Shown piece by piece: positions 33,346 to 43,930 of a stretch of 64,000 nt of DNA (the first letter of the stretch is position 1; each line of letters opens with the position of its first letter). The translations under genes and the position numbers were made by a program. The DNA is from Prorocentrum cordatum. Lineage: Eukaryota > Sar > Dinophyceae > Prorocentrales > Prorocentraceae. The notes under the pieces were generated by a model. That model was not told the origin of the DNA and made no database searches. It saw only the letters and a program-made list of their open reading frames with translations. The stretch covers positions 1,052,501-1,116,500 of the forward strand of contig CAUYUJ010000669.1 in NCBI GenBank assembly GCA_963575745.1, written 5' to 3'.

Positions 33346-35260
33346 CAGCAGCGGTAGAACCCGCTCCTTCCGTTCTAGCCACAAGCGTCTATAGACGCAT
33401 CGGGTGTCGTAGCGTGTCTAGGCACATTCGTGGTGGATGCGTCTATGGACAACGCGGTCGTTGCGTTCGGCGTGGTGCAAGGTCGGAGTCAGGGTAGATC
33501 CGTCTACTACGGAATGTTCCCTTTCTAGAGAAGGTCCCACACGGTACTCCAATCTAGACACCCCCACCGTGCTTGGCGAGGGCCATCCCAGGCTCCACGA
33601 TGGTGTCTAGAGGGCGTTTTTCTATCCCCGGTCGGTAATGAGCGTTACCGGGGGGGGAGGGGCCGGGGGGAGCGCATACCGGGGGGCGTGGGGGGAGCGC
33701 AACATCACATTTCGCGCCGGCGCCGTTTGGGAATGCCTATAGGAATAACCAAAGACAACTCAGACGTCAGCACGAATCGTGACGTTACCTGGGGGGGGGG
33801 CAGGGCCGGTAACGGCCGCTATCGCGAAATAGAAAGACGCTCTCATGCAAGGGCCCATGATGGCCATGGCCAGGCGCGGTTGTGGTGCATATATGCCTTC
33901 TGCGTATTGGAACGCCACCCGCGGGGGGAGGGCCCAGCCGTCGAGAAGGGATGAGCTAGGGCAGCGTCAGGGGGGGGGCATAGGCTCGCATGCGCACGCG
34001 CAGGAGCCGAGCATCCAGAGGGACGCGTGGGCACGTTGGGCTGCAGCATTGGCATCCCACGAAGAAAGGCTACGAAATGAAGAAGAAGAAGAAGAAGGAG
34101 GAGGGGGAGGACGACACGCATGCTGCATGCTTCAGATCATCCAGGTTAGGGGGGATCGGCTCAGTGGGAGGTTGTCTGACGTTTTCGTAGGTCATCGGCG
34201 GTTTTCCAGCGCATGCTCTCCCGCGGCTGCGCCTCCCCGAGAGCGTTCCCGGGGTACGCGGATCGTCCCGAGCGGCGGCTGGAAAGCTGAGTTATGACCC
34301 CCAAAGCAGGGGGGCTAGGCTCAGGGGTGGACGCATCGACTCTCAATCGCCCATGGACCGCCGATAGGGGCTCGACCGCCCGCCCCCGCACAGGAGCGTG
34401 CGGATTCGCCATCGGGGGCCTATCGCCGATCCATCGGCCACGTGCCACCGATTCGCGGTCGATGCTTCCCCCCCTCTGGCGTTCCCACTCACCTGGTGGA
34501 CCCTTGGCGGGCTTCAGTTTGGACAGATTGCGAGCGGATCTGGCAGTTTCGAGCCAGTCGGGTGCGGTGGTTGGCAACGCGGGCGGGGAAGCGAGAGTGC
34601 GAACGTCGAGGGCGCCGATCCGCCGTATGTTTGCTCGTTGGTTCCGTCGCAGGCGATTTCTCGCCGCCAGTCCTGGACTTTTCCGCGGAAAGTCAAGCCG
34701 CTGAAAAAGGATGGAAACTCGGGGATACACCCCCAGGGGGCCATTCGGGCGCACTACTGTCGAGGATGGACCCGCCCAGTCGCATACCCCCAAGCGTGGC
34801 ATAAGAAGTATGGATCATTCGGGAGCCCCGAAAAGTCAGTGATTGGAGTCGGCATGCTCCCCGTTGATCCACAGGCCTTCGGCTCGGCGGCACATAAGAC
34901 CCAGACCTCCTTGCGCCGTGAAAGGCAGAGGATGGCAAGATACCGGTAGCGCGAATTGCCTTTCCCTCGTCGCCACGGCCGGATTCACCTCGAAATCAGG
35001 TCCAGGTAGTAGTTGTATTGGTATTTTGTCGTTCCCCCCGAACATAACACGACGGACGGTTTTTCGCTTTTGTCTGCCTCTGGAGGCCCTTGCCTGGCCG
35101 CGGATAGTCAAAACACGACTCGCGATGCAAAGCGGATCCCGGGAAATGCGTTCGGACTTCGTGTGGCCCACGATGCGAAACAAAACACGACGTCGAGGTG
35201 ATCATTCTTCATTCATTGTTTCGCCGATTGCGCGGGTTCTCGCAACCCCCCTCCCCTCCC
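33346..35260. other. No recognisable gene
   Basis: Mixed DNA with several G runs (33,650-33,690, 33,970-33,980) and a GAAGAAGAAG patch at 34,078-34,112. Frames of 100-200 codons exist, but I match none to a family. The next feature to the right is a candidate LTR. Confidence 0.5.
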
Positions 35261-35425
35261 TGTGATATGTACGCTGTACATCGTGCGTTAGAGTGCAGAG
35301 CATGACTGTAACATAGCGAGCGTGCCTTTGGCACCTTTGAGGGCCATTTAATCAGCGCAACAGCGGTGTGAAAGCATCTCCCGTGTTCTTGTTAGAGTTC
35401 GGGGGTTCTGATCAGTTCAGGCTGG
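35261..35425 (+). repeat. Candidate left LTR (5' part) of the Copia element
   Basis: TGTGATATGTACGCTGTACA and the following TCGTGCGTTAGAGTGCAGAG reappear as TGTGCTATATGCGCTGTACA / TCGCGCGTTAGAGTTCAGAG at 43,731. Homology continues with indels through AACAGCGGTGTGAAA to TTCGGGGG...GATCAGTTCA. It begins with TG, as LTRs do. The 3' boundary and primer-binding site are not clear. Divergence between the copies suggests an old insertion. Confidence 0.55.
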
Positions 35426-35791
35426 TAGCGGAGCCTTGTGCGCCAGGCTCGCTCTTCGACCTTCCATACCTCGGCGGCAAGTCATCGGATTTGGCTGCCA
35501 ACTCCATAATCAGCTTCGACCTTGCACCAGATCGCACGGGAGATTTCCAGGTCAGTTTCTCGGCAGCCCACACACTCGACCTCACAGTCGATCTCACAAA
35601 CCGGGGCAGTTTCGATTTCGGTTAGCACGCGTCGGGCGCTAACCCCTTGCAACTTCAAGCGTTAGCTGGAGACGACCGAGCATTTCAATAACTGAAGGCG
35701 CCGATGCGCCTCCGCGCCGCCCGTCTCGGGCGGGCCTCCGGGCCGAGGGGGCGCGTCCTGTCCTGTCACCTTGCAGTCTGGTTTCAGCAGA
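35426..35791. other. Leader region between candidate LTR and gag
   Basis: About 370 nt without gene. Words such as CTCGACCTCACAGTCGATCT occur near 35,575. The remainder of the LTR and the primer-binding site probably lie here, but I cannot place them. Confidence 0.4.
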
Positions 35792-36985
35792 ATGTCCAAA
35801 CCGATGGCGAATATGCTACCCGAGCGAGGAGCTCCACAGTTCGACGGCACACTCATCAACTGGGAAGAATACGACAAACGGGCGTTGATCTTCATCGCGA
35901 AGCTCACATTGGAGAAGAAGGAGGGCGATATAGCCCTCATGCTCAGCGCAGGTCTCACATGCGAAGCTTGAGACGAAGTGGAGGGCCTCTCAGCGGACGA
36001 GCTCATCAAGCGCAACGCGGCGCAGCAACTCGTGATGAGAATGCGGAATCGGTTCAAAATGGGCGATCGAAAGTGGCTCGCGGACGATTTCGAGGGGTAT
36101 TTCTTCAAGCTCAAGCTGTACGAGGGTGAGACGCTTTTCGCTTACATCCCAAGAGCGGAAGCTCAGGACGCGCGACATCGAGCTACGACGAGGAGGATAC
36201 AGCGCGGACCAGAAGGCAGTCATCATGTCTGTAGTTGGCAAAGAAATCATACAGGAGAAGGTTATCGAGGCGCTGTAGACAACTTTCGGGCAGGAGAGCA
36301 TCGTTCACGAGCCGAATCACGCACGGAACCAGTATTTCGTCGACGAGGACGCAGCAAAGCATTACGGAGATGAGTTGTACACTGGCGAGCCGGAGGACGA
36401 GCCAGACGACTGCGACCAGGCGTATTGGGCGGAGGATGATGACGGGACCTGGTATGACTGCGACGAGAGCTATTACCAGCGCTATCCCAACACAGCTCAG
36501 GAGCTTGACCCAGGCGAGTACGACGAAGTCGACGCGGCTTCCGCGGGCGCCAGGAAGCGGTTCAACGACCTGAAGCTAGCGCGCGGCTGCTACCCGGCAG
36601 TGGCGATGATAGGCAGAAGCTCAGGCTCAGCGGCAGCATCGGCTGGAGCTTCGCACGGACGAGGCCGGTCGAGCAGCAAAGGAACCAAATGACGCGGCAA
36701 GTCAAAAGGGCGAAAGGGCAGCCCAATAGGGTCATCACCTAAAGGCGCGTACACCAGACCACGACCGACGGCAGCGGACCCAATGGGAAGGGCAAGGGCA
36801 GCGACGAGACCATCGCCAACATCAGCACCATCGGCCAATTGCATGCGGAGCGGCAAGCCCAGCCTTTGGGCTAGGGGCTGCACCGAGCCACCCAACAAGA
36901 AGCGGGCCCACACCAACCACAGCCTAATGGTCGACGAGGTCAACTGGGATGGGAAGGCCAGCGCCAGTTCCATACCAGCCAGCAG
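35792..36985 (+). pseudogene. Copia Gag-like protein remnant
   Basis: ATG 35,792 opens frame 2 with MSKPMANMLPERGAPQFDGT, followed by INWEEYDKRALIFIAKLTL, the F-D-G-T-x-x-W-x-x-Y signature at the start of Copia Gag. TGA 35,969-35,971 interrupts it and the frame continues as DEVEGLSADELIKRNAAQQL. Near 36,155 the reading shifts to frame 3 (LRTRDIELRRGGYSADQKAV), with TAG at 36,276 and TGA at 36,690. Between them is an acidic Tyr/Asp-rich stretch (EPEDEPDDCDQAYWAEDDDG), then Gly/Ser/Arg/Lys-rich sequence. No CCHC zinc knuckle is seen. Intact Gag packages element RNA in virus-like particles. Confidence 0.7.
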
Positions 36986-37500
36986 CGGAGTCATAGATTG
37001 CGGAGCGACGACGCTCATGTCCGGCTCAGAGAGTCGTGGACTACGTGAGGGACTGAAAATTGAAGGGCTACCCCATCGAGGACCTCAAGTATCACATGTG
37101 CAGGCGGCCATTTCGGCTCGGCAGCGGCAAGGTCGAGTGCGCGCAGCGGCGCGGTATAGTACCAGCCAGCTCCAAGTAGAAGCCAGGCGCGCTTGGCATC
37201 TACGCGGCACCGGGGCGCGCGCCCATCCTGTTTCCGAGGCCGTTGCTGGAGGTGTTCGGAGTCCATGTCGACTTCGCCGAGCAGGCAGTTGCGTGGAACG
37301 GCGGCGTCTTCGAGGCAGCAGCGCCATCACCTCAAGGACGCTGCACCGTGGGCCTACTGGAGGAGCTGGACGGGAATGCGAATCACCGCGCGAACGACTT
37401 CGAGCGCGAGTCCGTCGACGCAGCGCAGTTCCTGGACCCCGGCAACGAGACCATGAGCGGCCTCGAGTTTCTGGGCGACGTTTACCTAGCGGGCTCCAGC
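36986..37500 (+). pseudogene. Copia aspartic protease remnant
   Basis: SGVIDCGATTLMSGSE in frame 3 contains the D-(S/T/C)-G-A active-site motif, catalytic Asp codon at 36,996-36,998. After a shift (frame 1) the flap and C-terminal parts read DLKYHMCRRPFRLGSGKVEC, a TAG at 37,177, then LGIYAAPGRAPILFPRPLLE and VFGVHVDFAEQAVAW, matching the usual R-x-P-x-L-x-S/P-R-P-x-x-x-x-L-G pattern. The enzyme would cleave the polyprotein. Confidence 0.75.
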
Positions 37501-37802
37501 GACGACGGCGAGCAGCGGGAGCAACTACAACGGCGACCTCGCACGGAAGGCTGGCCCCGACGCTTAGTGCCGGTAACTTGCTGCAAAGCTTACGTGGAGC
37601 AGCGGCAGTGTCAGCGGCGCCCATCATGTGGCAACCTGTGCTTCACCACGACGGCCATCGAGCCAGTCGACACTGCGTTCCCGGGGCCATGCTGGCGCCT
37701 ATCGCCACCCGCGACGGGCGAGGTCAACTTCAGCGCCGACGACGACCCCGACGACGGCACCCAGCTGATTTCGCCCAATTTCGTTCATGAGATCGACGCG
37801 CC

Positions 37803-38335
37803 GTGAAGAACGCCAGCGAGCAGTGCCTGCAGACCGTGAGGGGGGCTGCTCGCCAGCGGTGCGCTGCGAGACGGACGACGTGGGAAGTCTACGCTGGGGA
37901 AGCCAGACTCTCGCAATCACTACTAGACATAGGAGCGCGCGCGGAAACGTTCGGGCTCAATGCCGGTTGGGATTTCGCAAAGGAGGATCATCAGAAAGCG
38001 TTCTTTATGAAGATGACGGAGGAGCCGCAGGACGAGGTTCATCCGTCACCAATGTTCGGGCCTTGGTCCAACGTGGAGGAGCTCAACTCCACAGGCGCCC
38101 AGGTTGGAAGGAGTACGTCACCGAGCTGCGAGAATTGCATCATCGAGTACATCTACAGTACGTGGCCAGGGTGCATCACACGCAGCAACAGGGGGCGACG
38201 TGCTCACGTCGAGCAAGCTGCGTCGAGGGCGTGGCGTGCCGTGGCGTTTAGATGCCTTCGCAGCGAACGCATCGCGCTCGACCAATGCACGCGCGGCCGC
38301 GCGATCGAGGGCAGCGCGAACATGGCCCAGGAGCC
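37803..38335 (+). pseudogene. Methyltransferase-like domain between protease and integrase
   Basis: Frame 3 reads TWEVYAGEARLSQSLLDIGA, then ETFGLNAGWDFAKEDHQKAF, then DEVHPSPMFGPWSNVEELN. This resembles motif I (F/Y-A-G-x-x-x-L-S) and the acidic/Trp loop of a SAM-dependent C5 cytosine methyltransferase fold, followed by a P-x-C-like motif IV position where Phe stands (PMFGPW). Frame 2 continues as GWKEYVTELRELHHRVHLQY, returning to frame 3 with HVEQAASRAWRAVAFRCLRS. I recall this extra domain in dinoflagellate Copia elements. The relation to DNA methyltransferases is inference, and this copy probably lacks the catalytic Cys. Confidence 0.5.
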
Positions 38336-38589
38336 GACGACACTCAAGACGATCAAGAAGCTCATGGCCGCAGTACTCAGCGAGCGATACGACCGATCAC
38401 ATGGGCACGACCTACTGGAGGGACGGAAGCTTACCAAGTTTGCAGAGGACTGCCCGTTCATCCTAGCAGCGACGATGGCACAAGTCATGGTCGAGCCCGA
38501 GATCGAGGACATCTACGCAGCGGAGGACTCAGCGCAATCGGAGGAGGGCACCAAACTCGATCATTCGGAGCCCAGTTGCGAAGCTCACC

Positions 38590-39790
38590 AGCACGCGCGC
38601 CATCGAGAGCAGCGCGGCACGGAGGCGCTACTCTGCGTCAAGAGACTCCACCGGGACATGGGGCACCCCAACCCAGCAGTACTACATCGTCTACTTCAAC
38701 AGGCAGGCGCCCAGGACCACATCCTACAGCGTGCATCGGAATATCGGTGCGAAGACACCAAGGCCGGAGAACGTCCACCAATGGCACCCAATGCGTCGGC
38801 GAAGCTGGCCACCAAGTTCAACGATATTGTCTACGCGGACGTCTTCTGGATCAAGAACAGCACCGGCAAGACGGCGGCTCTCTCCATGACAGACGGGGCC
38901 ACGCGTTATTGTGCACCACGCACAATAAAGACCGAGACGGCGGAGGAGCTGATCAAGGCAGTTGGGCGCGGTTGGATCGGGCAGTTTGGACCCATGGGAT
39001 AATTGCGGATAGACGATGGTTCTGGCTTTGCTTCAGGTCTTTATACGCAGTTTTTAGATCAGCATTGCAGCTCGATCGTCATCGCGGCAGGCGGGGTACA
39101 TTCCAGTTTAGGTGCGGTGGGACGTCGGCGTCGGGCTGTTCGGGAGGCAGTGGAGTTTGATCGCGCAGATGTTATCGACCGTGGCGCCCGGGCGGGTATC
39201 AATGATGATTTGCTTACGGAGGTCTGTATTTATGTATCACATCCGGGTAATATGTTGGCTTTTACAAAGGGCCATGGACCATGCTGGTGGTTTCTGGGAA
39301 TGGATCCGGCTACTATACTACCATGACCATACCCAGCGACAAGTTCCCGCCAGCGACCCAGTGCCAGATGAAGGAGGACGAGGACTTCAAGAACGTACTG
39401 GGGCGAAGATCAACGGCGGCATCAGCGTTTATGAAGGCGGACGCCTCGGCCAAACTGCGACGTGAACTGCCGCGACGTCATGTGCCCTCGAGCGCGATCA
39501 TGCGATCGGCCAGCGGCGCTACTACTGGAGAGAGGGTGAGACCAACAAGCACATCAAGAACATGTGGAAGGGGCCCGCAATCGTGGTCTTCAAGGAGACG
39601 AGACAAGACGAGAGCGGAACGAGGATCCACTGGATCGTACACGCAACTAACCTACTGCGCTGTGCCCAAGAACGCGTTCGACCAGGCGTCAGCGATCAAG
39701 GGCGCGCCATCCTGGAGAACCTCGCGCAGGCCAAGGAGACGCCCGGCAATGTGAGGAGGGCCAGAGCCGCGCAGTTCCACGATGTCAGCT
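38590..39790 (+). pseudogene. Copia integrase remnant
   Basis: Frame 3 carries the pre-integrase zinc region (VKRLHRDMGHPNPAVLHRLL, H-x4-H, then YRCEDT, where the second Cys of C-x2-C appears lost). The core follows with KFNDIVYADVFWIKNSTGKT (first catalytic Asp) and, after TAA 39,000-39,002 in the same frame, LRIDDGSGFASGLYTQFLDQ (second Asp region). The third catalytic Glu is not readable. Later pieces in other frames match the C-terminal part: FMKADASAKLRRELPRR, YYWREGETNKHIKNMWKGPA, VHATNLLRCA. Intact integrase inserts element cDNA. Confidence 0.75.
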
Positions 39791-40480
39791 CGCAGCAGCA
39801 GCCGTTCGACGTGCCAGGCGACCTGGGCGTGGATATCGGCGACGACGATGGGCCAGGGGGCGAACCACCACCAAAGCGATTGAGGGGGGCACCATCGACT
39901 GGAGCAGCAGCTTCTTCAGCAACGGAGATGGCACCACCACCACCGCCCCCAGTCCAGGGGCGCCCGGCGCCGCAGAGCACGAGCAGAGGGTCGTTCCTGG
40001 CGCGCCTCAACAGGAGAGGCAGCCAAGTGAAGGACAACACAATCAAGAACCGATGCTTCCTACACCCCGACCTCAGCCCGTGGAATCACAGGCGCAGCCA
40101 ACAACTTCACCACCCACGCAGACACGGTCACCACCAGCTTCAGTGCAGCTACTACCACCAATACCAGCACCAGTTACGTTGGGACCAGCGGCGGCAGCAT
40201 CGTCGAGTTCACTAACCCCGGCTCCAACACCTGCTACGGCTAGCCTGGAAATAAAGGAGAGTCGCAGGCGACTGGGCGCAACGTACGCTTCCATCTTTAC
40301 CCGACCTGGAGGAGGCATGTCGAAGACCGCCGCTATCAGGACCAACCGCAGAGTCTCAGCCAGTGGGGGGGGGCGGCAGCGCAGACGAGGAGCTCGCAGC
40401 CATGCAGCTCATGCTAGAGGACAAGGACCTACCATTCGGATGAGAGTTCGACGGCAAAGACCCGAAGCTCAATGACATCC
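39791..40480 (+). pseudogene. Variable Pro/Gln/Ser linker of the Copia polyprotein
   Basis: Region between integrase and RT, rich in Pro, Gln, Thr and Ser (PPPPPPVQGRPAPQSTSRGS in frame 1). Low-complexity linkers at this position are usual in Copia polyproteins. No domain recognised. Confidence 0.5.
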
Positions 40481-41265
40481 ACGCCGAAATCAGCACTAGG
40501 GCCGTGACACCACGCGAGCGAGCAGGTCTCATGGATGGCAGGCGGAAGGAGCCTGAGGAGTTTTTCGGAGACGAAGACCCCAAGCGCATTCTGAAGGCCA
40601 TGCGTGTATTGAAGTGGACCAAGAATGACGACGGCACACCGAGGGCCAAGGCACGTTTAGCGCTGCAGGGCCTCAACGACCCAGACGCACTCGACGGCGA
40701 GCTACCGACAGCATCGCCTACAGCATCTCGAGTGGGACGCCAGTTGGCTATGATACTGGCGGCATACAACGGATGGAGATTGTAGGCGGCGGATGTGGGG
40801 ACCGCATTCCTGCGAGGACGACCGCAAGAACGAGTACTCTACGTCAAAGTACCGCGCGACGCAGCATGCCTCATGGGCATCGAACCGGACACGCCCATGA
40901 AGTTGATCAAGCCAATGCACGGGCAAGTGGACGCGCCGCGACGTTGGTGGCGACGAGCAGTTTACGACCTTTAGGCCGGCGGATTCAAGGAGCGCTCCTT
41001 GGGCCCACGTTTGTTCGTTAGCTGCGACAAGGACGGCACTTGCGACGGGTTTATTCTACTCTTCGTAGACGACGTGCTCGGAGGAGGAGATCGCAGGCCC
41101 GGCAGCAATTTCAGTAACATTACCGAGGCAGTCAAGAGCAAGTTCAAGTTTCGCATGTGGTCAGAGGAGGACAAGATGGAGCACTGCGGATCGGACTTAC
41201 GCCAGACCGCTCACTGGGACATCAAGCACTCAAGCACTCCAACGGCACCCAGATCAACAACATGA
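40481..41265 (+). pseudogene. Copia reverse transcriptase (RVT_2) remnant
   Basis: One frame (frame 1) runs through almost the whole RT with two in-frame stops, TAG 40,783 and TAG 40,972. In order: KAMRVLKWTKNDDGTPRAKA, RLALQGLNDPDALDG, TASPTASRVGRQLAMILAAY, AADVGTAFLRGRPQERVLYV (motif A), MHGQVDAPRRWWRRAVYDL, and FILLFVDDVLGGGD with the catalytic V-D-D (Asp codons 41,068-41,073). These are the standard blocks of Copia RT. The protein would copy element RNA into DNA inside particles. Confidence 0.9.
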
Positions 41266-42290
41266 CGCAGTCCTACGCCCCCAACCTCAATCCGATCCCG
41301 ATCAATCAGAAGGACGACAATAACGACCGACTACTCACGCCGAAGGAGATACGCCAGCCTCGAGGACGACTTAGAGCTCTAAAGTGGCCAAGTTCGCAAG
41401 CGTGCCCACGCGCGTCGGCATCGGTCAGCACTCGCCGAGGGCAGCCTGCAGCGGCGAGAGCAAGAGAGGAACATCTGACGCTAAGATTATCAGCAGGACG
41501 CGGACGTCGGCCTCAACATGGAGAATAGTGGCAATGTCAGCGACATTGTGCTCGCGGCGATGACGGACGCGCAGCTTGGGGAGTACGACAAGACGGATCT
41601 AGTCAAGGAGGGTTTGTGACCATGGCATGCCACTCGAAGGTGTTTGACGGCGAGGACTCAGATGTCTGCGCTGTGGATTGGAAGTCTTTCCAGCTGATGA
41701 GGCTAGCCAGGTCGTCGCTACGTGCAGAATCCCAAGCAGCAGCAGTCGTGGGCGCGCTAGAATTTGCGAAGCGAATCTGGGCAGCCTCATCTACGACAAC
41801 GTCAACGTTAACGTCGACGAGAGCACGCGCTACGCAGGAGAGTCAGCGCTCGTGATCGCCGCAAAGGCACTCCTACGACGCAGCCAAGAAGGGGGGCACC
41901 ACTAGCTCCCAGGACAAACGCGCCGGCATCGAGGTATTGGCACTACGAGAACGGATGGAGGCGTCGCAGACGCCGTGGAAGGTGGTCTCATCAGAGTGGC
42001 AGTATGCGGATGGTCTCGCGCAGTTAGCGGCAAGGCGGGTTTTCGCAGGCCGACTTCGAGCGGGGCGACTTCAGTTACTGCGCGACCCATTTTATACGGC
42101 AGCCAAGAAGAAGGCCAATGAGGAGCGACAGGGTGTCATCAGGAAGAGTAAGCTGGAGACATCACCAGCTACTGCGTCAGCAAGATCGCCACTCATGCAG
42201 TTGGCAGTCTTTGCAGCGTGTCGTTGCAAGTCAGCGGCAACCTACACTCCAGAGTTCGACTACAACAGAGTGCAAGTACTACTATGACGA
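41266..42290 (+). pseudogene. Copia RNase H remnant
   Basis: Frame 3 pieces follow the RT: RLLTPKEIRQPRGRLRALKW (the P-x-x-x-x-Q-x-R-G-x-L-x-x-L-x-W connection), then at 41,650-41,790 CAVDWKSFQLMRLARSSLRA followed by ESQAA (the R-S-S-L-x-A-E-x-Q-A block containing the catalytic Glu), and around 41,890-42,090 RAGIEVLALRERMEASQTPW and WQYADGLAQLAAR (the A-D-x-L/T-K block). Indels separate them. Confidence 0.8.
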
Positions 42291-42588
42291 GATTGCGAAG
42301 CGCCCGTGGTCTTCTGGAGGCATTTTGGACGCAATAAAGTTTACGATGATTGGAATGGCAGCGGCAGTTCCAGCAGTCTGCTATGTTATGCGAGAGTACG
42401 TGGAGCAGCGGGGCGACTCCAGTGCGAAGTACCAGGCCGAGGCCAGGAGAAAGCGCGAGACAACCGAGGAGGCAGCGACGACCAGCATCGACAAGGAGAC
42501 GAACATCCACCTCGAGCAGACGAGCGGCAACCATAAGCAGGTGCGACGGTGGACGGTCGCGCTCAGAGTATGGCCACCTATTGTTTGA
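42280..42588 (+). pseudogene. C-terminal tail with a hydrophobic segment after RNase H
   Basis: Frame 1 reads YYYDEIAKRPWSSGGILDAI, then KFTMIGMAAAVPAVCYVMRE, then a charged Lys/Arg/Glu tail, ending at TGA 42,586. The middle piece could span a membrane. Standard Copia polyproteins end at RNase H, so this is an extension. The direction and spacing suggest it belongs to the same polyprotein, but it could be a separate ORF. 42,589-43,020 shows no gene. Confidence 0.4.
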
Positions 42589-43019
42589 AAGGAGATCAGT
42601 GGCAGCTTTGTCACAAGATGAATGGTTTCAAGCGCGCGGGCGAAATTTCAGTGGTGACGACGGAACCCAGCTTGCGGCACGACGACTATAATCAGTCAGC
42701 AGATGACAGCCCCGAGGAGGGTTACAGTGAGCGCGCCAACACGCCAGCGAAGTTTCAGATGATCACCGCGTTTTTTTTTGTTTTTGCCAGTTCTGCATGT
42801 CATACTTATGCAATGTATGCAGCTTGTGCAGTGGAGAATCATCCGTGGAGTTCTAGCTTTCAAATTTCATATCGAAGGGAGGGCTTCTCCCTGTCTTGTT
42901 CCCTGCCTAGGATCTGCCTAGAAGGGTTCTTACTCGGTAAACTTAAAGGGCCGGGCAGTGGAGCTCGCCCCGGGCGGTTGCCCTGGCATCCGCCCCGTGG
43001 TTCCCCCTGCGACGTCCCC

Positions 43020-43660
43020 TTAGCTTAGCGTTGCCTATCTCATCTGAGCTTAGGCTATTTCATCGTAGCTTAGCTTAGCTTCATCTACGCTCAGGTTGAT
43101 CTTAGCTTAGCTTACCTTCATCTTAGCTCCGCCGAGCTTCAGAATAGCAGAGCGTAGCACAGCACAGCGGAGCACTGCATATCATAGCAAAGCCCAGCAT
43201 AGCACGGCACAGCGCAGCATATCATAGCATATCATATCATAGCGCAGCACAGCACAGCACAGCATAGCACCGCGCAGCACGGCATAGCATCGCATAGCAT
43301 AGCAGGGCATAGCATCGCATAGGCTGGCATGGGTGCAATTCCCTACCTGGGCTTTGCCTAGAGTGTTAGCTTAGCTTAGCTTAGCATAGCGCAGCACTGC
43401 ATTATCATATCATATAATAGCATAACATAGCAGAGCATATCATAGCATTGCATAGCGCAGCATAACATAACATATCCTTTCATAGCCTAGCATCGCGCAG
43501 CTTATCATAGCATATCATAGCATAGCTTAGTATAGCACAGCGCAGCATGACATATCGTAACTTAGCATAGCATAGCATAGCGCAGCATCGCATAACATAG
43601 CATAGCATAGCAGAGCGCAGCATAGCATGGCATATCATAGCATAGCCTAGCATAGCAACT
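43020..43660. repeat. AGCAT/TAGCAT satellite
   Basis: Short 5-nt words (AGCAT, TAGCA, TAGCG, TAGCT) are tandemly arranged (typical phrase CATAGCATAGCGCAGCATAG), broken once at 43,320-43,365 by non-repeat sequence. The left end is a TTAGCTTAGC variant. Confidence 0.95.
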
Positions 43661-43730
43661 AATGCTGCTTCCCTAGGGGCTCCATCTTCTAGGTAGGGTC
43701 GCACTGGGGTAGTTTCCTGTTCTTTCACGG

Positions 43731-43930
43731 TGTGCTATATGCGCTGTACATCGCGCGTTAGAGTTCAGAGCATGCTTGTAGCATAGCGAGCGTACCATTG
43801 GCACTTTGGCCCCAACTTTTGAGGGCCTTTAAGTAAGCCCAGCAGCGGCGTGAAATCATTTCGGATGTTCTTCTTACTCACCCTTCTCATTGCCATCAAA
43901 GATTTCGGGGGCTTTGATAAGTTCATATTG
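43731..43930 (+). repeat. Candidate right LTR of the Copia element
   Basis: TGTGCTATATGCGCTGTACA begins a diverged direct copy of 35,261-35,425, with small insertions (CCCCAACTTTT; CACCCTTCTCATTGCCATC). It contains GTAGCATAGCGAGCG, the same word that makes up the adjacent AGCATA satellite. Confidence 0.55.

Larger units (their letters stand above)
35261..43930 (+). mobile_element. Ty1/Copia retrotransposon, nearly full length, inactive
   Basis: Between two diverged direct repeats lie gag, aspartic protease, a methyltransferase-like segment, integrase, reverse transcriptase and RNase H, in that order. Integrase before RT defines Copia. The copy carries at least seven in-frame stops (35,969 TGA, 36,276 TAG, 36,690 TGA, 37,177 TAG, 39,000 TAA, 40,783 TAG, 40,972 TAG) plus frameshifts, so it is dead. 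An AGCATA satellite separates the coding part from the right repeat. Confidence 0.85.

Noticed and set aside
31929-33382. Thr/Val/Pro-rich (plus) and Gly/Asp/Trp-rich (minus) proteins of 370-440 residues
   Set aside because: Produced by the CCACTGTCCC minisatellite, which lacks stops in several frames.
35969-40974. Stop-codon reassignment to explain in-frame stops in the Copia polyprotein
   Set aside because: The in-frame stops include TAG, TGA and TAA, and frameshifts are also present, so decay explains them better than a code change.
43020-43660. CRISPR-like array
   Set aside because: The repeats are 5-nt words without spacers, in a eukaryotic genome; it is a satellite.
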